Source of the DNA: Oreocharis arfaki
Taxonomy: Eukaryota; Chordata; Aves; Passeriformes; Paramythiidae
Direction of reading: 5' to 3'
Assembly (NCBI GenBank): GCA_013398015.1
Contig: VZRR01010896.1
Coordinates: 12,234 to 76,233 of the forward strand
DNA length: 64,000 bases
Position 1 is the first letter of the stretch; every line of letters starts with the position of its first letter. The notes beneath the pieces were generated by a model that searched no databases, was not told the origin of the DNA, and saw nothing but the letters and a program-made list of their open reading frames with translations. A program made the position numbers and the translations under genes. Of the stretch, positions 12,001-25,122 are shown piece by piece.

Positions 12001-15000
12001 TGCCCTCAGGTTATCTCATAGAGTAGCAGTAAATGTAATTGACATTCTTTATGCTGTTATCTGTTGTGATTTGCAGGACATGCTCAGATCTTTCCTGTAG
12101 AGAGTCATCATGTAAATACCAAGAAAAGAACTGTTTAAATCACGTTGTGAAGACAGAGGGCAAGAATCTCTGTTTAAAGAATTAACTTGTGTTGATACAC
12201 AGGGCAATTTGCTGTTACTATTTTAAGGTAAAGAACCTTAGACGAGAAACCTGACGTTTCTGGGTGAATGTGAATGTTTTTGTTAAACAATGAAGCTGGT
12301 AAACCACGTCTTGGTCCAGCATGGTGCAGAAGAGGATGCTGCCATTATGCTTTCTTGTAAAACAAATAATTTTCTTAACTTGAGATAGTTTGGAAACAGC
12401 AGTACTTTGCTTGGTCCTTTTCACCTCTATTATTTAGGGTATTTGAAACTGTCCACTTCTGTGTCCTTTTATTAAAAAAGAAACCAGCTGCTTATTTAAA
12501 TTGATCGTTTTAGCTGAAAATTCTTTATCAAGATTTACTAGGCCAGTTAAATACTTCTACTACAGACCAGCATAGGAGAAAAAAGATCATCTCATGATGC
12601 TGTGTTTTTTGTTTTCTTCTTTTATTTGTTACTGGCTGTGGTCCAGAAGTGTCTTCTGTGCTATGGTAGATCTTGCAGGCAATTGCTTGGACATTTTATG
12701 AACACTATCTTTCAAATCAGCTGACTCCTGTTACTTTTTGCCTTCTTTGTTTATGCCTGGAAAATTACTTATTCAGGTTTTGAAACAATCTTTAACATAA
12801 AGGAGTCCAACTCAAAATTTAAAGCTCTTAAATTCAAGCATTTAGTAAACTAACACTCTTATTTTAGGTCAGGTTTTTGGTGGCATTTTTTTAATAGTAG
12901 TTAGGAAGGGTAACATCTGGTACTAAAACTGCTTATTGCCAGAATTCTAACATGTGATACATGTTGGAAATAAATTCTTATTCTAACCTTTTACTAAAAA
13001 AAGGAAGAGTTCTTACCTTCATAGTCCTCTTCTTTGTTAATAGATATTTGACTGATGAATTAAGTCTCTCTGAATGCATTGGGTTTTTAACTTGGTTTTT
13101 AACTCATCCTAAATGTGCACTAACAATTATCTCAATTCATGAAATACCTGACCAAGTCTGTCATCCCATCATAGACAGTATGGGTTTTGATTCTGAGGTG
13201 TACACATTTTTTCCAGAGCATCAGATGGCTTGAAAATCTTTCTTGACACCCATCCCTGGTTGACAATGTATTCAACACTTCAAAGGGTAGCCCTTCCTCT
13301 GTGGGAGTTCTGATAAATGCTCTAACTGGAGCTAGGTCTTCTAGCATTTTAATTAACTCTGCACACAGGGACCCTTCCTGTGGAGAAAAAAATGCATTTT
13401 CTTTTAAAATAATTTCCAGAATAGATTGTGAGCATAAACTGTGGAGGAGGAAAAATTACTTGTAAGTATAGGAGCAGCTGTGTTTCTGATTTTGCTGTAG
13501 TGTATAAACATCTGAAATTCTAAGTCAGTGTAATGTGAAAGTATGTAAAACACATGCTTTTACGTTGAAAGCATAGTAAGTTTCGCTGTGACTGCAGGAA
13601 TCCCAAATGTGAACCTAATTTTGCAGTGTCATCAGTCTGGAATTTACTGCTCAAGTTGGAAGAGGGAGCTGAGATCCAGAAGCATGGCAGAAAATTTTCT
13701 TGAGTGTCTGATTTCTCAGTTTGATTATGGCATATGTCATCAAAAGTGTTTCAGAAGTACTGAGTGGTTTTGTCTTCTACCAGCTTCACTGGGAGTCAGA
13801 TGGTCAGCGCTGATGAAGACTTACAAAAGTGTTCTGTTTCACAGTCTGGATGTATCAATTCCTTCAAGAAGAATATTCTTTATTTTTGTTTTAGTGGTAT
13901 TTTTGACACTTTGTACTTGGCTCAGTCCTTGAATATGTATTTAAGTGATGTTAATAATTCATTCATTTATTTTGAGTTGATTTTATATTTTTAAGGGCAC
14001 TCTTATTCTGAGCCTTGAAACGGAAAATGCAGTATCTTTCACAAAGCCTGTAAAAGGCAGTATGCAACCCCTGACTCAACAGCAGGGTGCTGACAAAATT
14101 AAGGTAGATTTCAGAGCAGCAGATTTATTAAAATATTGACAGAAACACTTTTTTTGCTTGTTTTCCTAATTTTTCCTTCTTGTCATAAATGTCCATTGGT
14201 ATTCATGATGGAAAACTTAGAATCAACTGGATAGTGTCATATAATGAATTTCATTAGGAAGACTCAACCACAATGATCAGTAGGGTTTGATTGTAACTCT
14301 AGTCAAACTGTCAAATAAACATGCAAAAGTTGGGCATTCCAGCATGAAGAGTATCTGTCCAAATTTTGAGACGTGTGCTTCATGTCAACATGTGTTATGT
14401 TGGCTTGGATTAAATGACTGACTGCTTTCCTTCTGCATTCCTCATAGTATTCTCATTCCTTACAGCATATACAGTGTGGAATAAATAATAGCAAATGAAT
14501 GTGACATGTTGACTGTATGTCTTCATTTTTTTTTTGATGTGGAATAATTCTTGCACTGTATACTGAAGTCTTTAGTATCTAGTGTGGATTTTTCCAAGGA
14601 GTGGACCATTGATATATTTCCTCTTGTTCAGATGGAAAATGGAAGTAGAAGTGGATCATGTTTAAATTTACATGTAATCTAATTTTCAACTATTAGTTTA
14701 GATGTCCAAAGCCTGGCCTACTTCTAAAATTATTTTAGAGAGCTGTTACAATAAGCTGCTACCTTTGGTGTCCAAATTGTTATGTTGATACTTACTATAA
14801 TTTCTGAAAACTGCTTCTCAAATTAAATAATCTTGAGAGTGGGGAAACATAGCAATAATGCTGCAGCTGTATGGCCTCCTCTGATGGTTACACATCCAAG
14901 ATGTGAAAGCCCAGCTGTGAAAAAACTGAACTTTCTGGTACTGTTTTTATGTCCCAATGCCAGCCTAACGATCCGAGCCTCTCAGGTACTGGTCAGACAG

Positions 15001-16553
15001 GTTCCCTGTCATATCTCAGCATGAGAATGTCTTCAAGTCTTAAAACTACAGTGTTCCTGCCTTTCCTGTATGCAATCTCCACTTCTAGTCCAGTGAAAAA
15101 TGGTGACTGGTAGCAACTGTTGATATCCTCTCGTCTCACTTCCAATAAGCATGAGATGCAGTATAGTGGAGGGCAGCAGCATGCCAGGTGGGGATAACTG
15201 CCCCATGTTGTGAAGATTATCAGACTGCATTGCTGCTGCAGATTTCCATAACTGAAAAGTCTCCATCTGACCAGCTTTGGGAGCCAGAGGCCAAGCAAAG
15301 AATGAGTCCCTTACTGCACCAAGCAAAGGTCTCTGAGCCTAGACAGATGTACTGCCATACTCCTGCGAGGGAAAACTTTGTCCCTGCCCCTTGCTGCTAA
15401 TGCATTTCAAGAGTGCATAGGAAAAAAAATGAGGCAGCAGCTCGTTGTTGCAGTCACTAATCTGATTTACCCCAAGATGAAGCAGATTCCCAGTTAGTGA
15501 ATGGGACATTACCAGGAATTTCTTGTATGGTCAAGTTCCTGCATCATACTCACAGCTTAAGTTTACCATCTCTGGTCATACAACTGTTTATGTAGGGGTT
15601 AAATTTTTACTACAAAGCTTCTGTATAATTATTGGGTCTACCTTTTTTCCTTAGAAAATGTGTGTGACTGTCAAAGTAACACCACACAAATATTTTTGTG
15701 TGCAATATAAGTTACTGAACATGTCATCAGTGGGCTTGATAACGGTGTAGATTGAAAATCCTGTATTCTTTTATTGGAACAAAATGGGATCCAAATCCCA
15801 TTCAGAATATGATGCAATTTTATTTTATTATTTTAGATCACACATCTATTCTGTTGCTCAGTGCTTGACTTCTATCTGTGGTACTATGCCAGAACTAATG
15901 AATCCTGTGGGATCTTATCTAAGCTGAGGTCAGTGTTGGATAAACCATATCAGTAATTCAGAAAAAATGTCACGGGGTATTGTAACTTCTGGCTATTGCC
16001 AGTTGCTCTAAAAAAGCCAGAGGAATTACAAAAAAAGTTCAATAACTTGTTTAAAAATATGGAATAAATTTAGGCAGAATTTGAATGACTATCTGAACAG
16101 ATATTGTGCTCAAAAAGAAGCTGTGATGCTCAAAGCTGTCTCCGCCTGTGTTCCCAGTTACCTGCTGGTTAGGGTGCGAAGAACGGTGCTGCTGGATGTG
16201 GAGGCACCTGTGTGTGTGACCTGCTGTGCAGTGAAGCAAACTTCTCTGTGGCAAAGAGAGGCATACAGCTCTTGTTTCTCAAAGAAAACTTATTTCTCCA
16301 AAAAAATAGCCTCTTGGCTGTGCCTAATGTCTTCTTACCCCAGTTTCACCAGTTTGTAGGTCCCATTGTACCACCTCTGTTTGCTGTTTACTCACCATTT
16401 GCTTCGCACTGAATGAGGCAGGATTCTGTAGCTAAACTGCCATGGCTTATCCCACAGCATAATCAGAACTGTTAATGCTGTCTTTGCAATTTGGAGAATT
16501 GGAAGTAAATTGGGAGAGAAAACTTGTGCTAATTTTATTATGAAAGAAGCTTC

Positions 16554-16583
16554 TATTTTATTTTATTTTATTTATTTATTTTT
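16554..16583. repeat. (ATTTT)n/(TTTA)n simple repeat
   Basis: Three ATTTT-type units pass into TTTA units and end in TTTTTAAAG. It is a short AT microsatellite of the kind common in introns. Confidence 0.85.
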
Positions 16584-19500
16584 AAAGTTGTGGGGCGCAT
16601 GATGGTTAATTTCAAGATCAGTTTATGGAATACCGTATTCTGATGAAACTTCTCTACAAGATAGAGGCTGGTCTAACATTTTTATTATGGTAACCATTGT
16701 TTTTATTTCAGACTGAAGTAAATTCTCAGCTTCCTAATGGCTCTATAGTAAAGAGTTGCAACCTTCGCATGGCTTAGTAGATGTTCTTTATCAGTTTCCA
16801 CATCTTGCCCATGAATGAGAATATGCAAAAGTCAGCTTTTGTTTATGGTTGTTTATTTTTCAGGCCCATATATTTTCAGTCATCTTCTGTCAGATGCAAG
16901 TTAAATCTTCTGCGAGACATTCTCCCCACTAACGATAAGAAATAGTTCCTTTGGAAGGTTAAGTGGTCTTTAAGAGCACTTTGATGGAGTGAGGTGCACT
17001 GGATTTGCACTCATTCATCACACCATATTATGGTAGGTGCAGATGATGGAACACTGTGGATTTACCCCAAAAAGGCAGGTGCAGTATTCATAGACACAGG
17101 GATGTGAAGACCAAGGTCTAGGACCTTATGTTGGATGGTATCTCACTGTGTAATACTCACATGTTGACTGTTAACCCCTTTAAATACTTAAGCTATCTTG
17201 TGACATTATATGAGGAAGACAGTTTCTTGCCTCTCAAGTTCCAGATAAACCCATTGCCACCAAAACAGTAATTGCAAAGGCCACTGTGAATAGTCATAGT
17301 AGAGATCTACAGGTTGCATTCAGGCTTTGTAGTTGAACAGTGATAACTGCTCTACTGTAGACATGGAAACAGCAACTCTGAAAATATTTGTCAAAGTTTA
17401 TTACAGCTTGTGATTTGCTTTTCTTCAGTTTCCCACTCCCGCCATGCCCCCCTCCAGTTTATACCACATTTGGGATGAAATGCATACAATTCCTTATTGA
17501 TGCTTGGGTAGCAGATTGCAGCCATGCAATTCAGTTATTTCCTTCCTATCTCTCCAATCTGGCCATTTTTTAGCCGCCTCTTTTAAGGAGAATTTTCTCT
17601 GGTCAAATATAGATACTGAAAACATTGAGAGCTTTAAAACCAGTTCATGCACCCTTCATGTTTTCTACAACTGCTGTTCCTGAAGTCATTTGGGAAGGAA
17701 GAATGACTGATGATTGTCCTTGACTTAGTGGAAATGGTTTGAGTAGTGGCAGTATCCAGTGTTACTCAGGGTTATAACTGCATTACCCTATTTCTTGTAA
17801 AGCAGTAACTCTAACCAACCTTGTCTTAGACAAGACTGGTGTTGATTCAAGGTGCATCTGATTCTTCTTTTGCAAGCTGTTCACCTTTCATCTCTTGAAC
17901 TTTCCTCTTACTTTTGCATTGCTGAATGCATCAGATGTAGGTGAGATGACCTTTACTCATCCAGAAAATCAGTTGATCAAACAGACAAACTAAAATCCAG
18001 ATTTCATAGAAGCAATGGAATTCACTGAAGGAACTATCTATTCTTTAGAGATAGAGGTTCTCATTTGTTCAACTTTGTGTTGCAATAAATCTTAGCCAAG
18101 ATGTGGTAGATGAATGTGATTCTAAAATCACATCACTTTTCAAGACACAGGGTTTTACTCTTCTGTATACACCAATGTGTTGAGCTTGAGGAAACCTGAA
18201 GTATAAGTGTTCCCACAGGTTCATCCTCTTTCTTTTTAAGCAATGTGATGTGCACATTTACAGTACTGGCATGCATATTAACTGCAGACATCAGTCATTC
18301 GAAACTCATTCATAATGAGTAAATAATAAACTTGCAGGTCTTCAGGTGCATGTTCCTAACTTCATGAAATCACCCTAAATAGTTTTCTTTAAACATGATT
18401 TTACCTTGAATTTTGAGACAGAACTGATTCAAACTGAAAAGGGGACATCAAGTTTTGGGAGAAAAAGTAAAGCTGAGAAACCTTTCCATTTTCTGATGCA
18501 GAAGGGATAGCATAGTATAACTGATGCTTGGATTAAGAAGGTTTAAATACAAATATTTAGGGGATGTCATGTTTCCTTAAAGATGGTGGGAAAGCAGCAA
18601 TCTGCCTTGGTATTTTTAAGAGTGAATGAATACTGTCATTACAAGTTCTTGTCTTCTCAGGGGAGCACACTTGACTACTACAGTTCTGTGTATATCAGCT
18701 TACCAGCACCATAAATATAAATGTTCTGACGCAGGCTTGTTCTGCTACCAAAAGCTGTAGCTGAAGGATTTAAGAGAAGTCTGTCCACCTTGATAATCTA
18801 TAAAATTACTGGTGCTTTGTTCTTCTGATTTAAAAAAACTAAGATGTGGTTGTCCTGCTACATTTTGAGAAAACCAATGACTAATGGACTGCTTGAGACT
18901 TTGTTGTTTGTTGTAAATTTGTGAACACATTTGTTTATCAAAACAGCATGCATGACATTTTAACAGTGCTGTTAATGAAGCAGTGCTACTGTCTCTAGGA
19001 ATATTGGACCCTTTACCAAAATTTTTATGGTTGTGTGGACCACTAAGATGACTAGGAGGAGGCCTTATCTTTCAATAAAACTTGAATGCATAAATTGTGT
19101 GTAAACACGGCTGGAGGAATGAGAGTGGTGTGGAATCTCAGCTGTAGACTCTCAGCTTAAAAAATCTTAGCCCGTTTGGAGAGTTTCCCTGCTTAACTTG
19201 TCCCTGACTTCTCCCTACTTTAACGCTTTCGAGGCTTTCAGAGGGGGCTAAGAGTGATAGGCCAGAATGGGGTAACAAACCCAGAAGTGGGACTGACCAG
19301 AGAAAGGTTTGCAGCTGAGTGTTGCTCTTCACCAGGTGTTCCCGAGGAATTCCTGTATTCCTTGCATTTTGTCGTTAATCCTCGTGGTGGCAGCACACAC
19401 CAAGAGAAAGGGAGCCAGCCGAGTGCTACTGACTTGGGTTTTAATTACAGTTAAAATGAACGTGCTTATACTTACATTTTTAGCTTTTGTTTCCAGTGAA

Positions 19501-22461
19501 GCAGCTCAAAAACAGAAGGTCAAAACTTCATCATCTGCGATTTCAGTTTTTATGAACTTCTGAGGGACATTTAGTTGGGAGAAATATTTCTTCTCCTCTC
19601 CACCCCATCACCAGCACATAAAGGCAATATTTGTGAAGATCCTGAGCTGCTGAGAAAGCTTGCATGGCAGGGTTGAAGTTTCAGCTGTTCAAAATGTTAT
19701 CCAAAGACTATTGCCGTTTTTTAATGGTGAGGGTTTTTGTTAACCCCAGCACGAGTGCCAGGACTCTTGTTGTTCTAAGCACTGCACTGCCTGAGTCTTT
19801 CTTAAATTTGCATACAAAGTCCGGGTCTGTCTGATGTATTCCAGTTGGAAGCAGAGAGACAGTGTCAGGCATCCAGTGAAGCCTATCAACACGAGGCAAA
19901 GAAAGAAATACCAAATGTTAGTAATGAGGTGCTGATAGCCAAGTAAATGGAAAGAAAAATCACTAATACACTGAAAAGTTGGCTGCAGATTTAACACTGT
20001 ACTAATTAAAGGTAGATAAAACTACCTTTGGATATCTGAAACAGCCTTTTCCAAAACAGCATGATAGGCAAATTTCTTACAGTAGTCTGACTTGATAATG
20101 AGAGTGAACAGTTATTTCAGAGTAGTAGTGTTGGTTTGTAAACCAGCACAGGGATGGGTTCATTTCATGTCATCTGCCTGACCTCAGAATCACACATCAG
20201 TTTCTTGAGATTTTTTTCACTTGACCAAAACTGTCAGGTATTTGCTCTGTCTTCTGCGTTTCCTTGGCATACTGTGAAGCTCTCATCATATATCAATCTC
20301 TTAAAACCGAAACCAATATTACTGAAGTTCATAAGTACATAGAAAAAGGAAATAAGATAGGAAAACAAGCAGCAGTTTATATGGAAAACAGGTAAATATA
20401 GTCTGTACACACTTTTCACAGGACTACTTATGGTATCTGACCTTAAATTGTTTAAAACTACTTCAGGTGTCCCTCACTCAAGTAAGGATGAAAATATGCT
20501 CTGTCTGCTCTGTATTCCAGTTAGAAGATTCAAGAATTGGAAAATGGGTAATAAATATTTAAATGAGGGCATTTCCTGTATCTCAGAAGTGGGCTAAAAG
20601 GCCAATTTAATGGCTCTACCTTCCTGAGCTGTTTAGGATAGAATGCATTTAAAAAGTAATATAAATTGAAGGGATAGACCATTGTGCTTATAGACATCTG
20701 CTTCTTTACATCTTTGCATCTTTATTTTAGTTATTTGAAGTCTTTTTTCAAATAAATGTGAGAGCTCAAGATGGAAGTCTCTGCAAAACTAGTTGCAGGA
20801 CCAGAATAAATTGTTACTGTATGAGAATCAAGAGAAGGCTTTTTCGCTTCTCATTCCATAAAGGGCATTAAAATACTACTAGGTAAAAGAACTGTATGTT
20901 CTTTGTATTCATATTAGCCTTAAAGGGAGCGTGCATCAAGCCCAAATCAACTAAAACAGGAGAATACTGTCTAATATGAGATAACTTGTATATGAGCTTA
21001 AGCTACATCCTGAAGAGGACAGGCTCGTGTGCAGCTTTTCTTCTGCAGTCATACAAGTTTAAGAGCTAAACCAGCAATTCTCCAGAAAATCACAGTTTTA
21101 CATCTTAAAACTACAGTGTTACTCAACAACTAGCAGATCACCTTACCTTTTTCATGATACTTATTTTGCCTTCTTGCCACTGTCTCATTCAAGGAAATTT
21201 TTGAAGCTCAATAGCCTTGTTTTATGTTGTTAAATGTGGTAGATTTATGAACTTCCATTGCCCAAATCACTACTTGTATTGTAAGTGTTAATGATGGGAT
21301 TGCCCTTTCATGTAAATATAAATACAGCACAGTCTACTGACCTTCACTGCTGAAAAAGCACTATTTGATGCAGTGTGGTTATGGAAGAGAGTACAAATAA
21401 AGTACTCTTTCTTTCTTGGTGACTGAAATGGATGTTCTTTTCCTTTCTTCATCCTGTTAATTACACAGTGTAAAGCAAGTTTGTGGGAAGAGAACTTACA
21501 TTAGGCTGATCGGGATAGTTGGAAGTGGGCAAACTGTTGTGTACATAAGGATTTGTGTGTTTTATGGTCAGAGCATTGCTTTTCTTCTACAACCCAATGT
21601 ATTGCAAAAGCTGAACCATCTTTGGAAGAACGCAAGAGTGTGGTTGTTTTTTTCTGTACCATCAGAAAAGGGGGAATGACTTTGATATTGTTGGGGTTTT
21701 TTTCTTTGAGCATGTTGTTTGTTTCACTTTTTTTGCTGTAAGTTTTGAAAAACCTTTGAAGAACCTTGCAACCTAAGACTTCGTTCAAGAACAGATATGC
21801 TAATAGAAAATGCCCTGTCCAATGACTGTCTGACATGCAGTGTCCTAGACTGAAAATTCAGAGGAAAAATGACAAGATGTAGGAATACAGAAAAGTAATT
21901 GGTACTTGAATTTTGGGAGAATTGACTTCTCTGTGAAGCACCTTGGTACATACACTGGGTTGCTTGTTTTGTAGAAGGGGCCGCTGCTTTGTACTTGGGG
22001 AAAGGGAATGGTGGACACCTGTGGATGCCTTAAAACTAGGCCAGTAGTTGGTGCATTTATCAGAGAGTGGGGGTTTTAATCATTGGTGTTGCATGCAAAA
22101 TGGAAAGGTGCAGAAAATAAGATGTAATTGCTGGAGTCACTTACAGGTGCTTGTTTCTATATAGTCTTTGGAAGCTGTATGGTTTCTGTAGATGGGCCAT
22201 AGCACTTCAGCCTTCTTATGAAATTACATACTTTTTTTGACTAGCATTAAAATGTGACTTTATTGCCCTTTGAGATGCTTCTATTTTAAGACTGTGCAAC
22301 ATACGTAGCCCCTAATTGTTGGACAACACCGATCATAGTATTTGTAACATGCATCAGATAAGAAACAATTCCCAAGTGCAGTAGGTGTATACTACACAAA
22401 GAGTAATTGCTTAAGAAACAGGCTGGTTGCTTCATCTGTTATATATTTTGCATTTAAAACT

Positions 22462-22481
22462 TTGTGGTTTTCAAACCACAA
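22462..22481. repeat. Perfect inverted repeat (9-base arms, 2-base loop)
   Basis: TTGTGGTTT, then TC, then AAACCACAA. The arms contain TGTGGTTT, a match to the RUNX consensus TGTGGT, in divergent orientation. Confidence 0.8.
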
Positions 22482-22750
22482 TGTTTCAGTGGTATTGGCA
22501 ACATTCAAAGACTAACATTGCTTATGGGTGGAGTCAAAAAGATTTCTGTACAAAATATTGGCAGCTGAGTCTGGCAAGATTCACTTTCCAGACTTAGTAA
22601 GCAAATCCATTTTAATTGGCCTATGATGTTATGTCTTTCATCGCTTACAGAGTATGTTACCAAAGAGTTAAGGGCAAATACAATGATTCCCCACTTTGTT
22701 ACTGTACAATCAAGTGAATATGGACATGTTTTACTTTATGGAGTCTCTCC

Positions 22751-22776
22751 ATGTCCAAAAATAAATTTTTGGACAT
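22751..22776. repeat. Perfect inverted repeat (12-base arms, 2-base loop)
   Basis: The left arm is ATGTCCAAAAAT and the right arm is ATTTTTGGACAT, separated by AA. Another GGACAT occurs about 30 bases upstream (near 22721-22726), and a small GGAG/CTCC hairpin lies between (22740-22750), so the segment is locally rich in self-complementary words. No target-site duplication or transposon end was identified. Confidence 0.8.
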
Positions 22777-24699
22777 ATTATCCTTTCTTATACGGTGTTG
22801 CATGGGGAAGAAATCTGTTCATCTGTTGAGAGCTTTGGGGAATAAAAGTCTAAACTACATCCTCCTGCAGCATGTCTGTCACTAAGTAGAAGATGTTTTT
22901 ATATATAGCTATTTGACAGCATCTATAAAGTTCTCCATCACTTTCTTAAGCTATTCCTTTTGAGAGGATGAGTTGGAGTAAGTAAACAAAGACTTTGGGT
23001 CTATTTTGAAATCTCTGTATGAACATATGGTCTTCTGTGTCTTTAAGATTCTTTTCGGCATAAGTCAGGACTTTAGTGTAACAAATGAAAAAATTTTTAT
23101 TAGGTGGGAGTGGTCTTGATTTAGAGTTGGAGTATTCTTTTGCCTATGGTACTGATAAATTCAGTTTGTATATCTGTAAAAGATGCATATGTGGAAGTGT
23201 ATTGGATATAGAAAACTAATTTCTGTTTAAAAATGCAATAAAATCCTTGAAAGACCATCTAGCTGCATCACTTTTGAAGGACAAAAAAAATACTGACTAA
23301 CATTAAGAAATCTGGTTTAGGTTATCTGTGTCACAGTCACTGAGCTCATGTCCTTTCCCCTTCCTTTTTGTTAATCATTCCCTCATGAGCTCCAGTCATC
23401 CATTTGGTTCCAGAGGGATCGGTCAATTCTTCCTGAGTTAAAACGCTGGATCTATAAACTGCAACTTTTAACATGTCTGTCTTGCGTCCAGATTTTTGAG
23501 ACTATGTTCCTTGTAGAAGAAAGAGGATTCCTAACCCCTGACTGAAGAGTCTTTGTAAGGCACAGCTTTGTCTGTTACAAAGAAAAAAAAATCCTGGGGA
23601 ATGTCTTTTTAAAACTGTGAACTTACCTGCAAGTCTGCTTGTCTCTCTTCGGGGTCGGAGAGATCAAAACAGCTTCCCTTTGCAGCCCTCTTCTTCCATG
23701 TGAAATCTGTTGGGGTTTTTTACAATCAGTACACATCATCCTGTTTTCTTTTTCTTAATTTTATTTCAGTTTTCCTGCAGAGGAACATCTCAGCGCCAGA
23801 CTCTGCTTTCTAATCTTTTTTTGGATGAGTGCCTTTTGCAAATGCACATTGCCCTTTGCTGGAGGTAGAGCAGGGCTTTACTGAGCTCTGCAGCTTCCTT
23901 GGCACTCCTTCGCCTGTGTTTGAATGTTTGTATTTGGAAAGCCATTTTGGTAGTCTCGTGAGCAGGCTACAGCATTAGAGCATCAGAGGCTGTAGGACAG
24001 ATCATTAGAATTAGCTACACAGGATGATGTGAGTAATCCATCAAAATTTACAGAAGCTTTACCTTTTAGGGGATTATATGCACTGTTCCTAAAAATGTCG
24101 TGTTTTGGTGTTTTTCTGTTATGACAGTACTAAAGCAGTCGGTCTGGTTGTATTTCTCATTAATGTTGAGTCATATATTTTAATAATAGCTGTATGTTTA
24201 GAATTTCCTAGGATTTTGCACTTTCTGAAGAAAGAGTGGGGTAGGCAAATTAATCTTTAATTTGATTATGTGGCTATAGACCTCAGATAAATTTGTTAAA
24301 TAAACTGTACGTGTTACGAGAGTGCTGTATTTGTCTTATGTAATCATGAAGTTGCTATTAGTGCTTGTTACAAAGAGGTATTTTTAAAGACTTGATGTCT
24401 GTAGAACGAACATTCAAATAAATACCTGAAAAACACTGCAGGTGTGGTTCAGCAAAATGTGAAAGTCGATGAAGAAATGGTACCATTTTAATTTTTCTAG
24501 GTAAATTTTTCACAAAATGCCTCCCTTTTTTTTCCTTTTTTTGTGACACCTTCACTTTCTTCCCCTCTCCCCAATATTATAACACATGCATTTCAACTTT
24601 TTTTGGATCCTTATAATTTGTGAACGCTTGCACTATTCACACTTCCCACACTTGTCAATCTTCAGTAAAAACGCCTTCATAAGGTAGATATTATACAAT

Positions 24700-25122
24700 T
24701 TAAAACATAAAATCCCCTTTACAATTATTTGTTATAGCTGTCTTCAGCTTCACTGGGGTAGCAGCAGTGAAATAGTTCCCACTTGCTGATTTCTCGTCAT
24801 GCGGCTCTAGCAGTGTCCCCAAGTCCATATTTAGCGTGGGTGGCTGGGAGCAGGGGAAGTGGGGGAAAGGAAGATGTCCAAGGAGCACCTGGGGTTGTAG
24901 GAGACAGCAGTGTTTCTTCATTTGGTTGAGGGGGTGCTGCTTTTTTTGGTCTTGGAAAGACACAAAATTCACAGTAAATAAAATGATAGTAGAGCAATGA
25001 AATGAGAGCCACGTAGGTAATATTAAAACCAGAAAAAGCCAGTCTTGCCTTTTTCCTAGGATACTGCTAAGTAGGTGCTTTGTTCCTATTTCTTCACATA
25101 ATGAGAAGGAGGTGAACTGCAA
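24700..25122 (-). other. Unrecognised open frame of about 140 codons behind an acceptor-like site
   Basis: On the minus strand a site reading CTTTCTGCTTGCAG/TTCACC (around 25120) resembles a splice acceptor, and about 140 codons after it are open. One segment is strongly hydrophobic (WLFLVLILPTWLSF, then IILFTVNFVSF). A second frame over 24797-25063 is also open for about 88 codons. It carries a hydrophobic stretch (ITYVALISLLYY), then a Pro-rich tail, and stops at about 24797. I recognise neither protein. No matching upstream exon was found at higher coordinates. A possible ATTAAA poly(A) signal for the minus strand lies near 24260. It is most likely chance, but it could be the last exon of a minus-strand gene or non-coding RNA. 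Confidence 0.12.

Larger units (their letters stand above)
5644..16553. other. AT-rich intronic sequence, no gene seen
   Basis: Apart from the two low-complexity tracts listed separately (8404-8479 and 9025-9051) I see no recognisable exon, RNA gene or transposon. The open frames at 13588-13932 (+, 114 codons) and 14993-15326 (-, about 100 codons in two overlapping frames) have no recognised domain or codon pattern and are treated as chance. Confidence 0.55.
16584..24699. other. AT-rich intronic sequence, no gene seen
   Basis: No exon, RNA gene or transposon was recognised. Two short perfect hairpins (22462-22481 and 22751-22776) are listed separately. Open frames do not exceed about 110 codons, and none shows a known motif. 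Confidence 0.55.

Noticed and set aside
14993..15400. Overlapping open frames on both strands near 15.2 kb, considered as a retroelement fragment
   Set aside because: No LTR ends, RT motif or CR1 words could be identified.
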